Assembly: GCF_030246885.1 (NCBI RefSeq)
Contig: NZ_CP126739.1
Span: 1,426,001-1,490,000 of the forward strand
DNA length: 64,000 nt
Direction: 5' to 3'
DNA from: Microbacterium sp. zg-B185
GTDB lineage: Bacteria; Actinomycetota; Actinomycetes; Actinomycetales; Microbacteriaceae
Shown here: one piece after another, positions 1 to 8,570 of the stretch
How positions within the stretch are numbered: position 1 is the stretch's first letter
How the letters are laid out: every line of letters starts with the position of its first letter
Notes under the pieces: model-generated
What the model was told of the DNA's origin: nothing
What the model saw: only the letters and a program-made list of their open reading frames with translations
The model's database searches: none
Program-made: the position numbers and the translations under genes

Positions 1-1125
1 CAGGATGCCGGGCTGCCCCGCGTCGCAGTGATCGGCGCCGGCAGCTGGGGCACGACGTTCGGCAAAGTACTCGCCGACGGCGGTGCCCACGTGACGATGT
101 GGGCGCGTCGTCCGGAGTTGGCGCACGAGATCAACGAGGCCAAGCGCAACAGCCAGTACCTGCCCGGAATCAACCTTCCGCGCGAGATGTCCGCCACGCA
201 CCACCTGTCCGAGGCGCTCGAGGGCGCCACGCAGGTGTATCTGTCCATACCCAGCCAGGCACTGCGGCAGAATCTGAAAGCCGTACGCGCGCTGGTGACC
301 AGCACGGATGCGCCGATCGTGTCGCTCATGAAGGGCGTGGAGCGGCGCAGCGGACTGCGGATGAGCCAGGTCATCGAGCAGGAGCTGCACTGCGACCCCG
401 CGCGCATCGCGGTGGCCTCCGGGCCCAACCTGGCGCTCGAGATCGCGCGTGAACAGCCCACCGCGGCGGTCATCTCCTCGACCAGCCAGGAGACCGCGGA
501 TGCTGTGGCCCGCCGCGCCCGTAACCGCTACTTCCGCACCTTCGTGAACACCGACGTCATCGGCACGGAGTTCGGCGGCGTGCTGAAGAACCTGATCGCG
601 GTGGCGATCGGCATCGTGGACGGCGTGGGGTACGGCGAGAACACCAAGGCCTCGATCATCACGCGCGGACTGGTGGAGATGACCGACTTCGCGGTCGCTC
701 AGGGGGCCCAGGTGGAGACGCTGCAGGGCCTCGCCGGCCTGGGCGACCTGATCGCGACGTGCCAGTCGCCGCTCAGCCGCAACAACACCGCCGGGCGGCT
801 GCTGGGGCAGGGCTACAGCTTCCAGGACGTCGTCAAGCAGATGGACCAGACTGCCGAAGGGCTCGCTTCGGTCGCACCCATACTCCAGCTGGCCCGCGAG
901 TCCGGCATCCAGATGCCGATCGCGGAGCAGGTCAAGAGGGTGCTGGATGGAACGATGAATCCCCGTGAGATCGCACCGCATCTCACGACGGACGAGGATC
1001 AGCCCCAGGGCGAGAGGACGCAGAATGGACAGGCCGGCGGTGGTGGTGCTCTTTGGAGGTCGCTCCAGCGAACACTCGATCAGTTCCGCAACAGCGGGCG
1101 GCGTCCTTCACGCGATCAGTCGTGA
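1..1125 (+). CDS. gpsA: NAD(P)+-dependent glycerol-3-phosphate dehydrogenase, 5' end outside window
   Basis: Reduces dihydroxyacetone phosphate to sn-glycerol-3-phosphate in the cytoplasm, the first step of phospholipid synthesis. The frame is open from base 1 and reads VAVIGAGSWGTTFGK, the N-terminal dinucleotide-binding motif, so only a few codons should be missing. The GTG at 28 would cut the first beta strand and is not the likely start. GVLKNLIAVAIGI carries the catalytic lysine. The visible product is about 374 aa, against roughly 330-345 usual for the family. The extra C-terminal stretch is a Gly/Arg-rich low-complexity tail that is simply another frame of the downstream ddl gene. The two genes overlap by 101 bp. 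Family assignment is secure; the tail is probably non-functional. Confidence 0.95.
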   Translation, partial: QDAGLPRVAVIGAGSWGTTFGKVLADGGAHVTMWARRPELAHEINEAKRNSQYLPGINLPREMSATHHLSEALEGATQVYLSIPSQALRQNLKAVRALVTSTDAPIVSLMKGVERRSGLRMSQVIEQELHCDPARIAVASGPNLALEIAREQPTAAVISSTSQETADAVARRARNRYFRTFVNTDVIGTEFGGVLKNLIAVAIGIVDGVGYGENTKASIITRGLVEMTDFAVAQGAQVETLQGLAGLGDLIATCQSPLSRNNTAGRLLGQGYSFQDVVKQMDQTAEGLASVAPILQLARESGIQMPIAEQVKRVLDGTMNPREIAPHLTTDEDQPQGERTQNGQAGGGGALWRSLQRTLDQFRNSGRRPSRDQS

Positions 1126-2119
1126 CCTCTACCGGGTGATCCCGGTGGGGATCACCCGCGAGGGCGTGTTCGTCCTTGAGGACGACGACCCCGACAAGTT
1201 CGCGCTGGACGCCGACCGGCTTCCCGAAGTGGTCGACAACGGCACCCGCATCCTGTGGCCGGAGGGCGGCGGCGACCGATCGCTGCGGGTGCGGCGTGCG
1301 GACGGCGCCGTGGACGAGCTCGGCGCCGTGGATGTGGTGCTGCCGATCCTGCACGGCGTGCACGGCGAGGACGGCACCGTGCAGGGATTCCTCGACATGC
1401 TCGGCATCCCGTACGCGGGCGGCGGTGTCCTGGATTCAGCGCTGTGCATGGACAAGCACTTCATGAAGGTCGTCCTGCAGGCCGCCGGCGTGCCGGTCGC
1501 GCCGTGGGTCACGGTCACGCGGGCCGGCTGGGAACGCGACGAGACGCGTGTGCGCGCGGATGCCGCGGCGCTGGGCCTGCCGGTGTTCGTCAAGCCCGCG
1601 CGCGGCGGATCGAGCGTCGGCGTGTCGAAGGTGTCCGACGCCGGAGAGCTCGAGGCGGCGCTGGTGCTGGCCTTCGCCGAGGACGAGAAGGTGCTGATCG
1701 AGGCGGCCATCGTCGGACGCGAGGTCGAGGTGGCCATCCTGGAGGGCCGCGGGGGAGCGGGCGCACGCGCGTCCCTGCCCGGCGAGATCGTGCTGACGAC
1801 GCGGGAGTTCTACGACTTCGAGGGCAAATACCTCGGGGGCGATGGGGCCGATGTGGTGTGCCCGGCCGATCTCAGCGACGCCGAGATCGCCGCGGTGCAG
1901 GATCTCGGCATCCGCGCGTTCCACGCCGTGGACGGCCGCGGGCTGGCGCGCGTGGACTTCTTCCTCACCGCCGACGCCCTCTACGTCAACGAGCTGAACA
2001 CGATGCCCGGGTTCACGCCCATCTCGATGTTCCCGAAGTGCTGGATCGCCTCGGGCATGACCTATGCGGAGCTGATCTCCGAGCTGATCGACACGGCCCT
2101 GGATCGTCCTGCGCAGTAA
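1025..2119 (+). CDS. ddl: D-alanine--D-alanine ligase
   Basis: ATP-grasp ligase making the D-Ala-D-Ala dipeptide for peptidoglycan precursors; 364 aa, cytoplasmic. N-terminal VVLFGGRSSEHSIS is the substrate-binding motif with its conserved Glu. KPARGGSSVGVSKV is the ATP-grasp loop. YDFEGKY is the omega-loop, of the D-Ala rather than D-lactate (vancomycin-resistance) type. VNELNTMPGFTPISMFP closes the active site with the metal-binding Glu/Asn. The ATG at 1025 (MDRPAVVV) was chosen over an upstream GTG at 965 because the protein begins directly before the first beta strand, with a GAGAGG ribosome site about 8 nt upstream. It lies inside the 3' end of gpsA, so translational coupling is likely. 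Confidence 0.95.
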   Translation: MDRPAVVVLFGGRSSEHSISSATAGGVLHAISRDLYRVIPVGITREGVFVLEDDDPDKFALDADRLPEVVDNGTRILWPEGGGDRSLRVRRADGAVDELGAVDVVLPILHGVHGEDGTVQGFLDMLGIPYAGGGVLDSALCMDKHFMKVVLQAAGVPVAPWVTVTRAGWERDETRVRADAAALGLPVFVKPARGGSSVGVSKVSDAGELEAALVLAFAEDEKVLIEAAIVGREVEVAILEGRGGAGARASLPGEIVLTTREFYDFEGKYLGGDGADVVCPADLSDAEIAAVQDLGIRAFHAVDGRGLARVDFFLTADALYVNELNTMPGFTPISMFPKCWIASGMTYAELISELIDTALDRPAQ

Positions 2120-2134
2120 CCCCGAATCCCGGGG
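2120..2134. terminator. Short hairpin between convergent ddl and DUF3515 gene
   Basis: CCCCG (2120-2124), loop AATCC, CGGGG (2130-2134), starting at the base after the ddl TAA. There is no U-tract on either strand. It could act as a weak bidirectional terminator; the assignment rests only on position and symmetry. Confidence 0.4.
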
Positions 2135-2143
2135 AACCGGCTG

Positions 2144-2617
2144 CTAGGGCGTGGTCCCGGCATCCGTGCAGGCCGAACCGTCGGCGGGCAGGACCGAGAC
2201 GACACGCGAGAGCGTGTCCAGCACCGCGGCACTGGAGACCAGGTCGTTGTCCAGATACACCTCGACGGCGGGCGTGCGGCCGAACGTGGTGACCCGATAA
2301 CGCGGTGCCTCGGATTCATCGATGATCCAGTCGACGCCGTTCACGCTCTGGCAGGGCAGTGTCGTCGGACCGGGCGGGGTCACGCCGCAGGTCAGGATGA
2401 CGGATGCCGGATCCCCCCAGGCCCCGGTCGCCTGGGCGTCGGTCCAGCGCCGCTCTTCGCCGTCCACCAGTGCAGGAAGCCGCACGGTGACGTCTGCGCA
2501 GGCCGGTTCGTCCGCGTCCGCGGCGGGCTGCAGCGACACCGTCGAGGTGCACCCGGACAGCGCCAGGACGCCCGCGATGAGCAGGACGGCGGAAGCGGCG
2601 GCGGGTCGGCGGGACAT
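2144..2617 (-). CDS. DUF3515-family lipoprotein
   Basis: Predicted membrane-anchored lipoprotein of 157 aa and unknown function. The signal peptide ends in the lipobox LALSGC (Cys near residue 23), so the mature protein should sit on the outer face of the membrane. The rest is a small Cys-containing domain resembling the actinobacterial DUF3515 family, which is often found next to thiL and ddl as here. A GTG one codon upstream (2620) is possible. The ATG at 2617 is preferred because a TAGCCT -10 hexamer lies exactly 6 nt upstream, the spacing of a leaderless transcript. It is divergent from thiL and convergent with ddl. Confidence 0.8.
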   Translation of the reverse strand: MSRRPAAASAVLLIAGVLALSGCTSTVSLQPAADADEPACADVTVRLPALVDGEERRWTDAQATGAWGDPASVILTCGVTPPGPTTLPCQSVNGVDWIIDESEAPRYRVTTFGRTPAVEVYLDNDLVSSAAVLDTLSRVVSVLPADGSACTDAGTTP

Positions 2618-2623
2618 CACTCC

Positions 2624-2643
2624 AGGCTACCCAGCGCTACCGT
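2624..2643. promoter_or_regulatory. Divergent leaderless -10 elements (DUF3515 gene / thiL)
   Basis: Minus strand: TAGCCT at 2624-2629, 6 nt before the ATG at 2617. Plus strand: TACCGT at 2638-2643, 6 nt before the GTG of thiL at 2650. Neither has a clear -35. The thiL spacer GGGAGG could alternatively act as a ribosome site placed too close to the start. Confidence 0.5.
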
Positions 2644-2649
2644 GGGAGG

Positions 2650-3654
2650 GTGACCGCGCCTTCCGCCGAACCGACCGTGCGAGACCTGTCCGAAGGCGAC
2701 ATCCTCCGTGCCATCCTGGCGCGGCTCGGTCCCACCTCGGTGCTGGTCGGACCCGGTGACGATGCGGCCGTGCTCGCCGCCCCGGACGGCCGGGTGGTCG
2801 CGACCACCGACACGCTGGTGCACGGACCCGACTTCCGGCTGGCCTGGTCCACCGGCTACGACCTCGGCTGGAAGGCCGCGGCGGTCAACCTCGCCGACAT
2901 CGCCGCGATGGGTGCGCGGCCGACCGCGCTGCTGGTTGCGCTGGCCATGCCCGGCGATACCCGGCTGTCGTTCGTGGAGCAGTTCGCGGACGGCCTGCGT
3001 GCCGCGTGCGAGGCTCTCGCGCCGGGCTGCGAAATCGTCGGCGGCGACCTCACGGTGTCCCCGACGCTGCTGATCGCCGTCACCGCGCTCGGCGCGCTGG
3101 AGAACCGGCCACCGGTGCTCCGCTCCGGTGCACGTCCCGGGGACGTCATCGCCGTCCGCGGCGATCTCGGAGTCGCCAGGCGCGGTCTGGATGTCCTGTT
3201 CCGCCGGTTCACCGACGGCCTCGGGGACCCGATCGCCGTGGATGCCGCGGCGTTGTCGGCCTCCGACGCGGAGGCCGTGGCCCGCCAGCTGCAGCCGCGC
3301 CCGCCCATCGCAGACGGCGTCCTGGCCGCCGCGGCAGGGGCGACCGCGATGATGGACGTCTCCGACGGTCTGGCCCTGGATGCGACGCGGATGGCGAGGG
3401 CCTCCGGCGTCGTCCTGGAGATCCGCAGCTCCGCGCTCGGTGCGGACGTGGCCGGAGCGCTGGAGGGCGGCGAGGACCACGCCCTGCTCGCGACGTTCCC
3501 GGCCGGCGCCGACCTGGGGCCGTTCCGCCCCATCGGCCGCGTACTGGAGCCCGTCCCAGACGCCTCCGCTGCGCCGCTGCTCATCGACGGCTCCGCCTAC
3601 GCCGGGCCGGGCGGATGGGATCCGTACCGGGATTGGGACGCGCACGGAGGGTGA
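2650..3654 (+). CDS. thiL: Thiamine-monophosphate kinase
   Basis: Phosphorylates thiamine monophosphate to the cofactor thiamine diphosphate; 334 aa, PurM/ThiL fold. Key motifs are GPGDDAAVL near residue 35 (Mg/ATP-binding acidic cluster), TTDTLVHGPDF, the WKAAAVNLADIAAMGA segment, GGDLTVSP, and MDVSDGLALDATRMA in the second half. GEDHALLATFP is the conserved C-terminal motif. Length and domain order are normal. Start is GTG at 2650, fitting the -10 spacing. The 3' end lies only 3 bp from the end of convergent rsmD. Confidence 0.93.
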   Translation: MTAPSAEPTVRDLSEGDILRAILARLGPTSVLVGPGDDAAVLAAPDGRVVATTDTLVHGPDFRLAWSTGYDLGWKAAAVNLADIAAMGARPTALLVALAMPGDTRLSFVEQFADGLRAACEALAPGCEIVGGDLTVSPTLLIAVTALGALENRPPVLRSGARPGDVIAVRGDLGVARRGLDVLFRRFTDGLGDPIAVDAAALSASDAEAVARQLQPRPPIADGVLAAAAGATAMMDVSDGLALDATRMARASGVVLEIRSSALGADVAGALEGGEDHALLATFPAGADLGPFRPIGRVLEPVPDASAAPLLIDGSAYAGPGGWDPYRDWDAHGG

Positions 3655-3657
3655 GCG

Positions 3658-4224
3658 CTAGCCGTTCGCCGAGCCGATCCACCACAGCACGGTGTCTCCG
3701 TACCTCTTGTCGCGGACGTGCTGAAGCCCGGCCGGCAGCGTCGGCCGGGGCGAACGAGCGGCCCGCTCGACGATGACCCATGCGTCCTCGGCCAGTGCGG
3801 GGACCAGCAGCGCGAGGGACTCGGTCAACTCGCTCTCGCGGAGGTCGTAAGGCGGATCGATGAACACCAGGTCGAACGGACCACGCCGGCCGCCCAGAAA
3901 CGCGGACACGGTGCCGCGATGCACGCGGATCGCGGCATCCCGTCCCACCGAGCGGGCGACCTTGGCCGCGTTGCGCTCCACGATCACGGCGGCGCGCGGC
4001 GACTTCTCGACCAGATCTGCGGATGCCGCGCCCCGGCTGATCGCCTCCAGGCCCAGCGCTCCGGAGCCCGCGTACAGGTCCAGCACCGCCGCGCCGCGCA
4101 GCGCGTCCGCCGACTCCAACGCGCCGAACAGCGACTCGCGGACGCGGTCGCTGGTCGGGCGGGTGCCCGCATCGGGAACATCGAGCGGAATCGACCCAGC
4201 GCGTCCCGCGATGATCCGTGTCAC
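3658..4224 (-). CDS. rsmD: 16S rRNA (guanine(966)-N(2))-methyltransferase
   Basis: SAM-dependent methyltransferase that modifies G966 of 16S rRNA during 30S assembly; 188 aa. TRIIAGRAGSIPLDVP at the N-terminus is the typical RsmD opening. DLYAGSGALGLEAISRGA is the SAM-binding glycine motif and FIDPPYDL is the catalytic NPPY-like motif of N-methyltransferases acting on exocyclic amines. The GTG start at 4224 fits a TATCGT -10 box 6 nt upstream. In many actinobacteria rsmD is beside coaD; here a lipoprotein gene and recG lie between them. Confidence 0.93.
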   Translation of the reverse strand: MTRIIAGRAGSIPLDVPDAGTRPTSDRVRESLFGALESADALRGAAVLDLYAGSGALGLEAISRGAASADLVEKSPRAAVIVERNAAKVARSVGRDAAIRVHRGTVSAFLGGRRGPFDLVFIDPPYDLRESELTESLALLVPALAEDAWVIVERAARSPRPTLPAGLQHVRDKRYGDTVLWWIGSANG

Positions 4225-4230
4225 ACGAAC

Positions 4231-4236
4231 ACGATA
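4231..4236 (-). promoter_or_regulatory. Leaderless -10 of rsmD
   Basis: TATCGT on the minus strand followed by GTTCGT and then the GTG start. No -35 is evident. Confidence 0.5.
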
Positions 4237-4315
4237 GCCGCGCCGGCCGGGCGCACGCGCGAGCGACCCCTATGCTCAGGTTCACCAGCCCACCTGAAAG
4301 ATTCGGAATCCGACG

Positions 4316-4915
4316 ATGCGCCGAACGAGCCCGCTTGCCCTGTCCACCTTCGTGCTCGCGGGCGTCCTCGCCTTGACGCTGAGCGCCTGCGCGGGCGGGT
4401 CGGCCACACCCACCGCCTCGCCGACGTCCGCACCGACGCCGACGCAGACCGCCGAGCCCGAGCCGACCCCCACCGAGCCGGCTGCCCCGACCGTCGCACC
4501 GGCGAACCTCCCCACCGACTGCACCACCCTCGGCACGGACATGTCCCGCCAGGACACGGTGGGCGACATGACCCTGCAGAGCGACGGCACCGGCTTCGAG
4601 CGCGAGGCGCCGCAGAACGCTCAGCTCGCGCTGGGCTGCGACTGGATCCTCGACGAGGTCGCCGGCGTCCTGCTGCTGATCAGCACCGCCGACGCGGCCG
4701 CCGTCTCCGCCGCGGCGGATGCGCTGCCCGCCGAAGGCTGGACGTGCGGAGTGGCGGATGACTTCGGTGCCGCGTACTGCTACATCGAACCGGCCGACAA
4801 GGCCGGCGTGCAGCAGACGGTGGTCGCCCGCGACGACGTGTGGGTGTACCTGGAGACCTACCAGCGCGACGGCAACGCCTTCCTCTCCGACATCGCGTCG
4901 CAGATCTGGGGCTGA
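4316..4915 (+). CDS. Lipoprotein of unknown function
   Basis: A 199-aa secreted lipoprotein. The signal peptide (residues 1-24) ends in LTLSAC, then a Pro/Thr/Ser/Glu-rich tether of about 45 residues (TPTASPTSAPTPTQT and similar) spanning the wall, then a compact domain of about 130 residues with Cys residues that could form disulfides (for example DCTTLG, GCDWILDE, WTCGVAD, YCYIEP). I do not recognise the C-terminal domain. A TATGCT hexamer at 4271 may be the -10 of a transcript with a leader of about 40 nt. It is divergent from rsmD and lies upstream of recG, with no obvious functional link to either. Confidence 0.75.
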   Translation: MRRTSPLALSTFVLAGVLALTLSACAGGSATPTASPTSAPTPTQTAEPEPTPTEPAAPTVAPANLPTDCTTLGTDMSRQDTVGDMTLQSDGTGFEREAPQNAQLALGCDWILDEVAGVLLLISTADAAAVSAAADALPAEGWTCGVADDFGAAYCYIEPADKAGVQQTVVARDDVWVYLETYQRDGNAFLSDIASQIWG

Positions 4916-4963
4916 GGACGCGGCGCCCAGCAGCCCGCGCGACGCGTGGTCGGTCCTCCTGCC

Positions 4964-4969
4964 TAGACT
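4964..4969 (+). promoter_or_regulatory. Leaderless -10 of recG
   Basis: TAGACT, then CGGAGG, then the ATG of recG at 4976. The spacer also resembles a ribosome site but abuts the start, so leaderless initiation is the simpler reading. Confidence 0.5.
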
Positions 4970-4975
4970 CGGAGG

Positions 4976-7138
4976 ATGCCCGCCTTCGCCCTGGAATCGC
5001 GCCTGGACGGCGCCGTGGGCGGCAAGACGGCGACCGCGCTGGCCAAGGCGTTCGGGATGCACACCGTCGGGGACCTGCTCGCGCACTACCCGCGACGCTA
5101 TGCGCGGCGCGGCGAGCTGACCCCGATCTCCTCGCTTCCGGTCGGGGAGCCGGTCACCATCGTGGCGGAGGTGCGTCGGGCCGGCGAACGACGGATGCAG
5201 AACCGCAAGGGCTCCCTGCTGGAGGTCGTCATCAGCGACGGCCAGGGCGAGCTGTCCCTGACCTTCTTCAACCAGTCCTGGCGGCTGAAGGACCTGCAGC
5301 CCGGACGCCGGGGCGTCTTCGCCGGGAAGGTGGGGGAGTACCGCGGTGCCAAGCAGCTCGCACACCCGGACTACGAGCTGTTCGACGACGAGGAGACCGC
5401 ACGGCTCACCGCCGAGGCCAACGCGAACCTCCCCATCCCGATCTACCCTGCCACCGGCAGTATCGCGAGCTGGCAGCTGAGGAAGATCATCGATCTCGTC
5501 CTGGACGGTCTCGGACCCGTCCCCGATCCGCTGCCCGATGACCTGCGGCGGCGGGACGGCCTGCTGGATGCGCGCACGGCGCTGGAGCGCATCCACCGCC
5601 CGGAATCCGAAGAGCAGGTCGATCGGGCCCGCAGCACCCTGCGCATGCACGAGGCCTTCGTCCTGCAGGTCGCGCTCCTGCAGCAGCGGCAGTCCGTGCG
5701 CGCCCTGTCGGCGACCCGCCGCCCGCCGGGCAGACTGCTGGCGGAATTCGACGCGTCGCTGCCCTTCCTCCGCACGCCCGACCAGGTGTCCGTCGGCGAT
5801 CAGATCGCCTCAGACCTGGTCGGCGCCTGGCCGATGAACCGCCTGGTGCAGGGCGAGGTCGGATCCGGCAAGACGCTCGTCGCGCTGCGGGCGATGCTCC
5901 AGGTCGCCGAAAGCGGAGGGCAGTCGGCACTGATCGCGCCGACGGAGGTCCTCGCCGGCCAGCATCTGCGCTCCATCGCGCGGATGCTGGGTCCGAAGCT
6001 CGCGCCGGAGCTCATGCCGACGCTGCTGACCGGCCAGATGCCCGCTGCCGAACGCCGCAGGGCCGCACTGCGGACCGCGTCGGGTCAGGCGCGCATCGTC
6101 ATCGGGACCCATGCGCTGCTGAGCGAGTCCACCACCTTCGCCGACCTGGGTCTGGTCGTCGTGGACGAGCAGCACCGCTTCGGCGTCGAGCAGCGCGAGT
6201 CGCTGCGCGCGAAGGGCGCTGCCCCGCACGCGCTCGTGCTGACGGCCACGCCCATTCCCCGCACCGTGGCGATGACCGTCTTCGGGGACCTGGACGTCTC
6301 CACCATCCGCACCATGCCGGAGGGCCGCGCCGGCATCCAGACGTTCGTGGCACCGCTCGCCGAGAAGCCGGGCTGGTTCGCCCGGGTGTGGGATCGCATC
6401 GCCGAGGAGGTCTCGCAGGGGCATCAGACGTTCGTGGTGTGCGCGGCCATCGACGCGGAGACATCGGTCAAGGACGACACGGCCGATGAGCCGGTCGCCG
6501 TGGTCGCCGGCGAGGCGCCCCGGACCCGGTGGGGCGTGGCGCAGGTCGTGGACCTGCTGTCCCGGCATCCGGCGTTCGCGCAGCTGCGGGTCGCCGCGCT
6601 GCACGGCAAGCTGCCCGCGGATGAGAAGGACGCGATCATGCAGGCGTTCGCCCGCGGCGAGATCGACGTGCTGGTGGCCACGACCGTCGTCGAGGTCGGG
6701 GTGGACGTCGCGAACGCGTCCACCATGGTGATCCTGGAGGCCGACCGGTTCGGCGTGTCCCAGCTGCATCAGCTGCGCGGCCGGGTGGGCCGCGGCGCGA
6801 TCGCAGGACTGTGTCTGCTCGTGACCGAGGCACCCACCGGCACACCGGCGCGCGAGCGCGTGGAAGCGGTGGCGAGCACCCTCGACGGCTTCGCCCTGGC
6901 CGAGGTCGACCTGGACCTCCGCGGGGAGGGCGACGTGCTCGGCGACGCGCAGTCCGGTGCACGCTCGTCGCTGCGGCTGCTGCGGGTGGTGACGGATGCC
7001 GACCTCATCGCGGAGGCTCGTGTGGCCGCCGAGCTCGTGCTCGAGGAGGATCCGGCACTGAAAGCGCACCCCGGTCTTACGGGGGCGCTGGAGCGTCGAC
7101 TGGGCATGGAGGAGCGCGCGGCGCTGGCGAAGAACTGA
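4976..7138 (+). CDS. recG: ATP-dependent DNA helicase RecG
   Basis: Superfamily 2 helicase that remodels stalled replication forks and branched DNA; 720 aa. The N-terminal wedge/OB domain covers roughly residues 1-250. The helicase core begins with Walker A GEVGSGKTLVAL near residue 294. The Walker B VVVDEQHRFGVEQR (DEQH, near 396), TATPIPRT (motif III), and the second RecA domain with VATTVVEVGVDVANAS and HQLRGRVGRG (motif VI) follow. The TRG region is near the C-terminus. Length is usual for actinobacterial RecG. It appears to be transcribed alone from its own promoter. Confidence 0.96.
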   Translation: MPAFALESRLDGAVGGKTATALAKAFGMHTVGDLLAHYPRRYARRGELTPISSLPVGEPVTIVAEVRRAGERRMQNRKGSLLEVVISDGQGELSLTFFNQSWRLKDLQPGRRGVFAGKVGEYRGAKQLAHPDYELFDDEETARLTAEANANLPIPIYPATGSIASWQLRKIIDLVLDGLGPVPDPLPDDLRRRDGLLDARTALERIHRPESEEQVDRARSTLRMHEAFVLQVALLQQRQSVRALSATRRPPGRLLAEFDASLPFLRTPDQVSVGDQIASDLVGAWPMNRLVQGEVGSGKTLVALRAMLQVAESGGQSALIAPTEVLAGQHLRSIARMLGPKLAPELMPTLLTGQMPAAERRRAALRTASGQARIVIGTHALLSESTTFADLGLVVVDEQHRFGVEQRESLRAKGAAPHALVLTATPIPRTVAMTVFGDLDVSTIRTMPEGRAGIQTFVAPLAEKPGWFARVWDRIAEEVSQGHQTFVVCAAIDAETSVKDDTADEPVAVVAGEAPRTRWGVAQVVDLLSRHPAFAQLRVAALHGKLPADEKDAIMQAFARGEIDVLVATTVVEVGVDVANASTMVILEADRFGVSQLHQLRGRVGRGAIAGLCLLVTEAPTGTPARERVEAVASTLDGFALAEVDLDLRGEGDVLGDAQSGARSSLRLLRVVTDADLIAEARVAAELVLEEDPALKAHPGLTGALERRLGMEERAALAKN

Positions 7139-7189
7139 CGCGGCGCCGGTCCGGGCCCGTCGTGGCCGAGCACTCTCCCCGCCCGCCGA

Positions 7190-7195
7190 TAGGCT
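7190..7195 (+). promoter_or_regulatory. Leaderless -10 of coaD
   Basis: TAGGCT, 6-nt spacer CGTCCC, then the coaD ATG at 7202. Confidence 0.55.
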
Positions 7196-7201
7196 CGTCC
7201 C

Positions 7202-7699
7202 ATGAGCAGTCGGATCGCCGTCGTCCCCGGATCCTTCGACCCGCCGACGCTGGGTCACCTGGATGTCATCCGCCGCGCCGCGGCGCTCTACGACCAGCTG
7301 CACGTGCTGGTCGTGCACAACCCGGGCAAAGAGGCGATGCTTCCGATCGCCCAGCGTCTGAGCCTGCTCGAGCAGTCCATCGCGGAGGATGACGTCCAGG
7401 GCGAGGTGACCGTCGCATCGTGGAGCATGGGGCTGCTGGTGGATTACGCGACCGACGTGGGCGCCGGGGTGCTGGTGAAGGGCATCCGGTCGCAGATCGA
7501 TGTCGCCTACGAGACGCCGATGGCGATCGTGAACCGCCATCTCGCGCATGTGGAGACCGTGTTCCTGCTCCCCGATCCCGCGCATGCCCTGGTCTCGAGC
7601 TCGCTGGTGCGTCAGGTCGCCGCTCTCGGGGGCGACGTTTCGCCGTTCGTTCCGCCCGCGGTGGCCCGATTCCTGGACACCGGCGCACGGGACATCTGA
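7202..7699 (+). CDS. coaD: Phosphopantetheine adenylyltransferase
   Basis: Transfers AMP from ATP to 4'-phosphopantetheine, the penultimate step of coenzyme A synthesis; 165 aa, cytosolic hexamer in the family. [14 protein letters not shown] holds the TxGH nucleotidyltransferase signature. [16 protein letters not shown] corresponds to the substrate-binding helix, with IR in place of the common LR, and [13 protein letters not shown] is the C-terminal ISSxxVR motif. It opens the conserved actinobacterial run coaD-yceD-rpmF-rnc-mutM. Confidence 0.95.
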   Translation: MSSRIAVVPGSFDPPTLGHLDVIRRAAALYDQLHVLVVHNPGKEAMLPIAQRLSLLEQSIAEDDVQGEVTVASWSMGLLVDYATDVGAGVLVKGIRSQIDVAYETPMAIVNRHLAHVETVFLLPDPAHALVSSSLVRQVAALGGDVSPFVPPAVARFLDTGARDI

Positions 7700-7750
7700 G
7701 CCGCATCCGGCCGGTGCCTCGCATTCAGCCGTCGCCCACCCGTACCCCGG

Positions 7751-7756
7751 TAGCAT
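7751..7756 (+). promoter_or_regulatory. Putative -10 of the yceD-rpmF-rnc-mutM unit
   Basis: TAGCAT lies 8 nt before the GTG of yceD at 7765, a near-leaderless arrangement. No -35 recognised. Confidence 0.4.
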
Positions 7757-7764
7757 TGACGACC

Positions 7765-8307
7765 GTGAGAAAGCACCGTTCCGGCCCCTTCGTCGTCCCC
7801 GCGCGCGACATCGTCCATCACCCCGGCGAGATGCGCGAGTTCACTCTCGACGTGCCCGCCCCGCAGAAGTGGGGCGAGGGTCTGGTGAGCGTCCCCGAAG
7901 GCGAATCCGTCCTCGTCGATGTGCGCCTCGAGTCGGTCCACGAGGGCATTCTCGCGACCGGTCGCATCGACACCGAGTACGTCGGAGTGTGCGGGCGATG
8001 CCTGACCGACATCGTCGAGCCCGTCGAAGTCGAGTTCCAGGAGCTTTTCGCGTATCCTGAGATGGAAGCAACTGACTTCGAGGTTCAAGACGACCACGTG
8101 GATCTTGAAACTCTCGTCAGGGACGCGACTGTATTGGCGCTTCCGTTTCAACCGGTGTGTCAGCCGGATTGCCCCGGCCTCGATCCGGCTACGGGCGAGC
8201 GGCTGGCCGTGAGCACCGGGACAGAGCAGCGTACGCCCCTCGATTCTCGCTGGGCTGCGCTCCAGCAATTCACCCCAGACCACGACGACGAAGAGCCGCG
8301 CAACTAG
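7765..8307 (+). CDS. YceD/DUF177 family protein
   Basis: A 180-aa DUF177 protein, linked in other bacteria to 23S rRNA/ribosome metabolism and almost always encoded directly before rpmF, as here. CGRCLTDIVEPVEVEFQE and CQPDCPGLDP together form a likely four-Cys zinc-binding site. The C-terminus has the family ending with DSRWAALQQF. The frame is open far upstream, but the GTG at 7765 (MRKHRSGPFVVP) is the natural start because residues before it are shadow sequence of coaD and a -10 box lies just upstream. The precise molecular role in actinobacteria is not established. Confidence 0.88.
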   Translation: MRKHRSGPFVVPARDIVHHPGEMREFTLDVPAPQKWGEGLVSVPEGESVLVDVRLESVHEGILATGRIDTEYVGVCGRCLTDIVEPVEVEFQELFAYPEMEATDFEVQDDHVDLETLVRDATVLALPFQPVCQPDCPGLDPATGERLAVSTGTEQRTPLDSRWAALQQFTPDHDDEEPRN

Positions 8308-8344
8308 CGGAATCCGACGCCGAGAACACAGAAGAGAGCAAGCC

Positions 8345-8554
8345 ATGGCAGGTAACCCCCCGAAGCGGAAGGTCTCCCGCTCCAACACCCGTTCGCGTCG
8401 TGCCCAGTGGAAGGCGGCGCCCATCACGCTGACCACCACGGTGGAGAACGGCAAGGTCGTCTACAGCCGTCCGCACCAGGCGAAGGTCGTCACCGATTCG
8501 CAGGGCACCGAGCTGTTCCTCGAGTACAAGGGCCGCAAGGTCGCTGACGTCTAA
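8345..8554 (+). CDS. rpmF: 50S ribosomal protein L32
   Basis: Small basic protein of the large subunit, 69 aa. MAGNPPKRKVSRSNTRSRRA is the canonical L32 opening, followed by a C-terminal segment without the CxxC...CxxC zinc site. This is the Cys-less paralogue type common in actinobacteria. Co-transcribed with yceD (37 nt gap) and rnc (16 nt gap). Ribosome site AGAGAGC about 8 nt upstream of ATG. Confidence 0.93.
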   Translation: MAGNPPKRKVSRSNTRSRRAQWKAAPITLTTTVENGKVVYSRPHQAKVVTDSQGTELFLEYKGRKVADV

Positions 8555-8570
8555 GAAGCTCGCTGCCGCC

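Noticed and set aside
1661..1860. Vancomycin-type D-Ala-D-lactate ligase
   Set aside because: The omega-loop YDFEGKY is the D-Ala-D-Ala type and the gene is alone, without vanH/vanX.
3581..5650. Antisense frame of about 690 codons spanning rsmD, lipoprotein and recG
   Set aside because: No start signals or motifs; overlaps three recognised genes on both strands.
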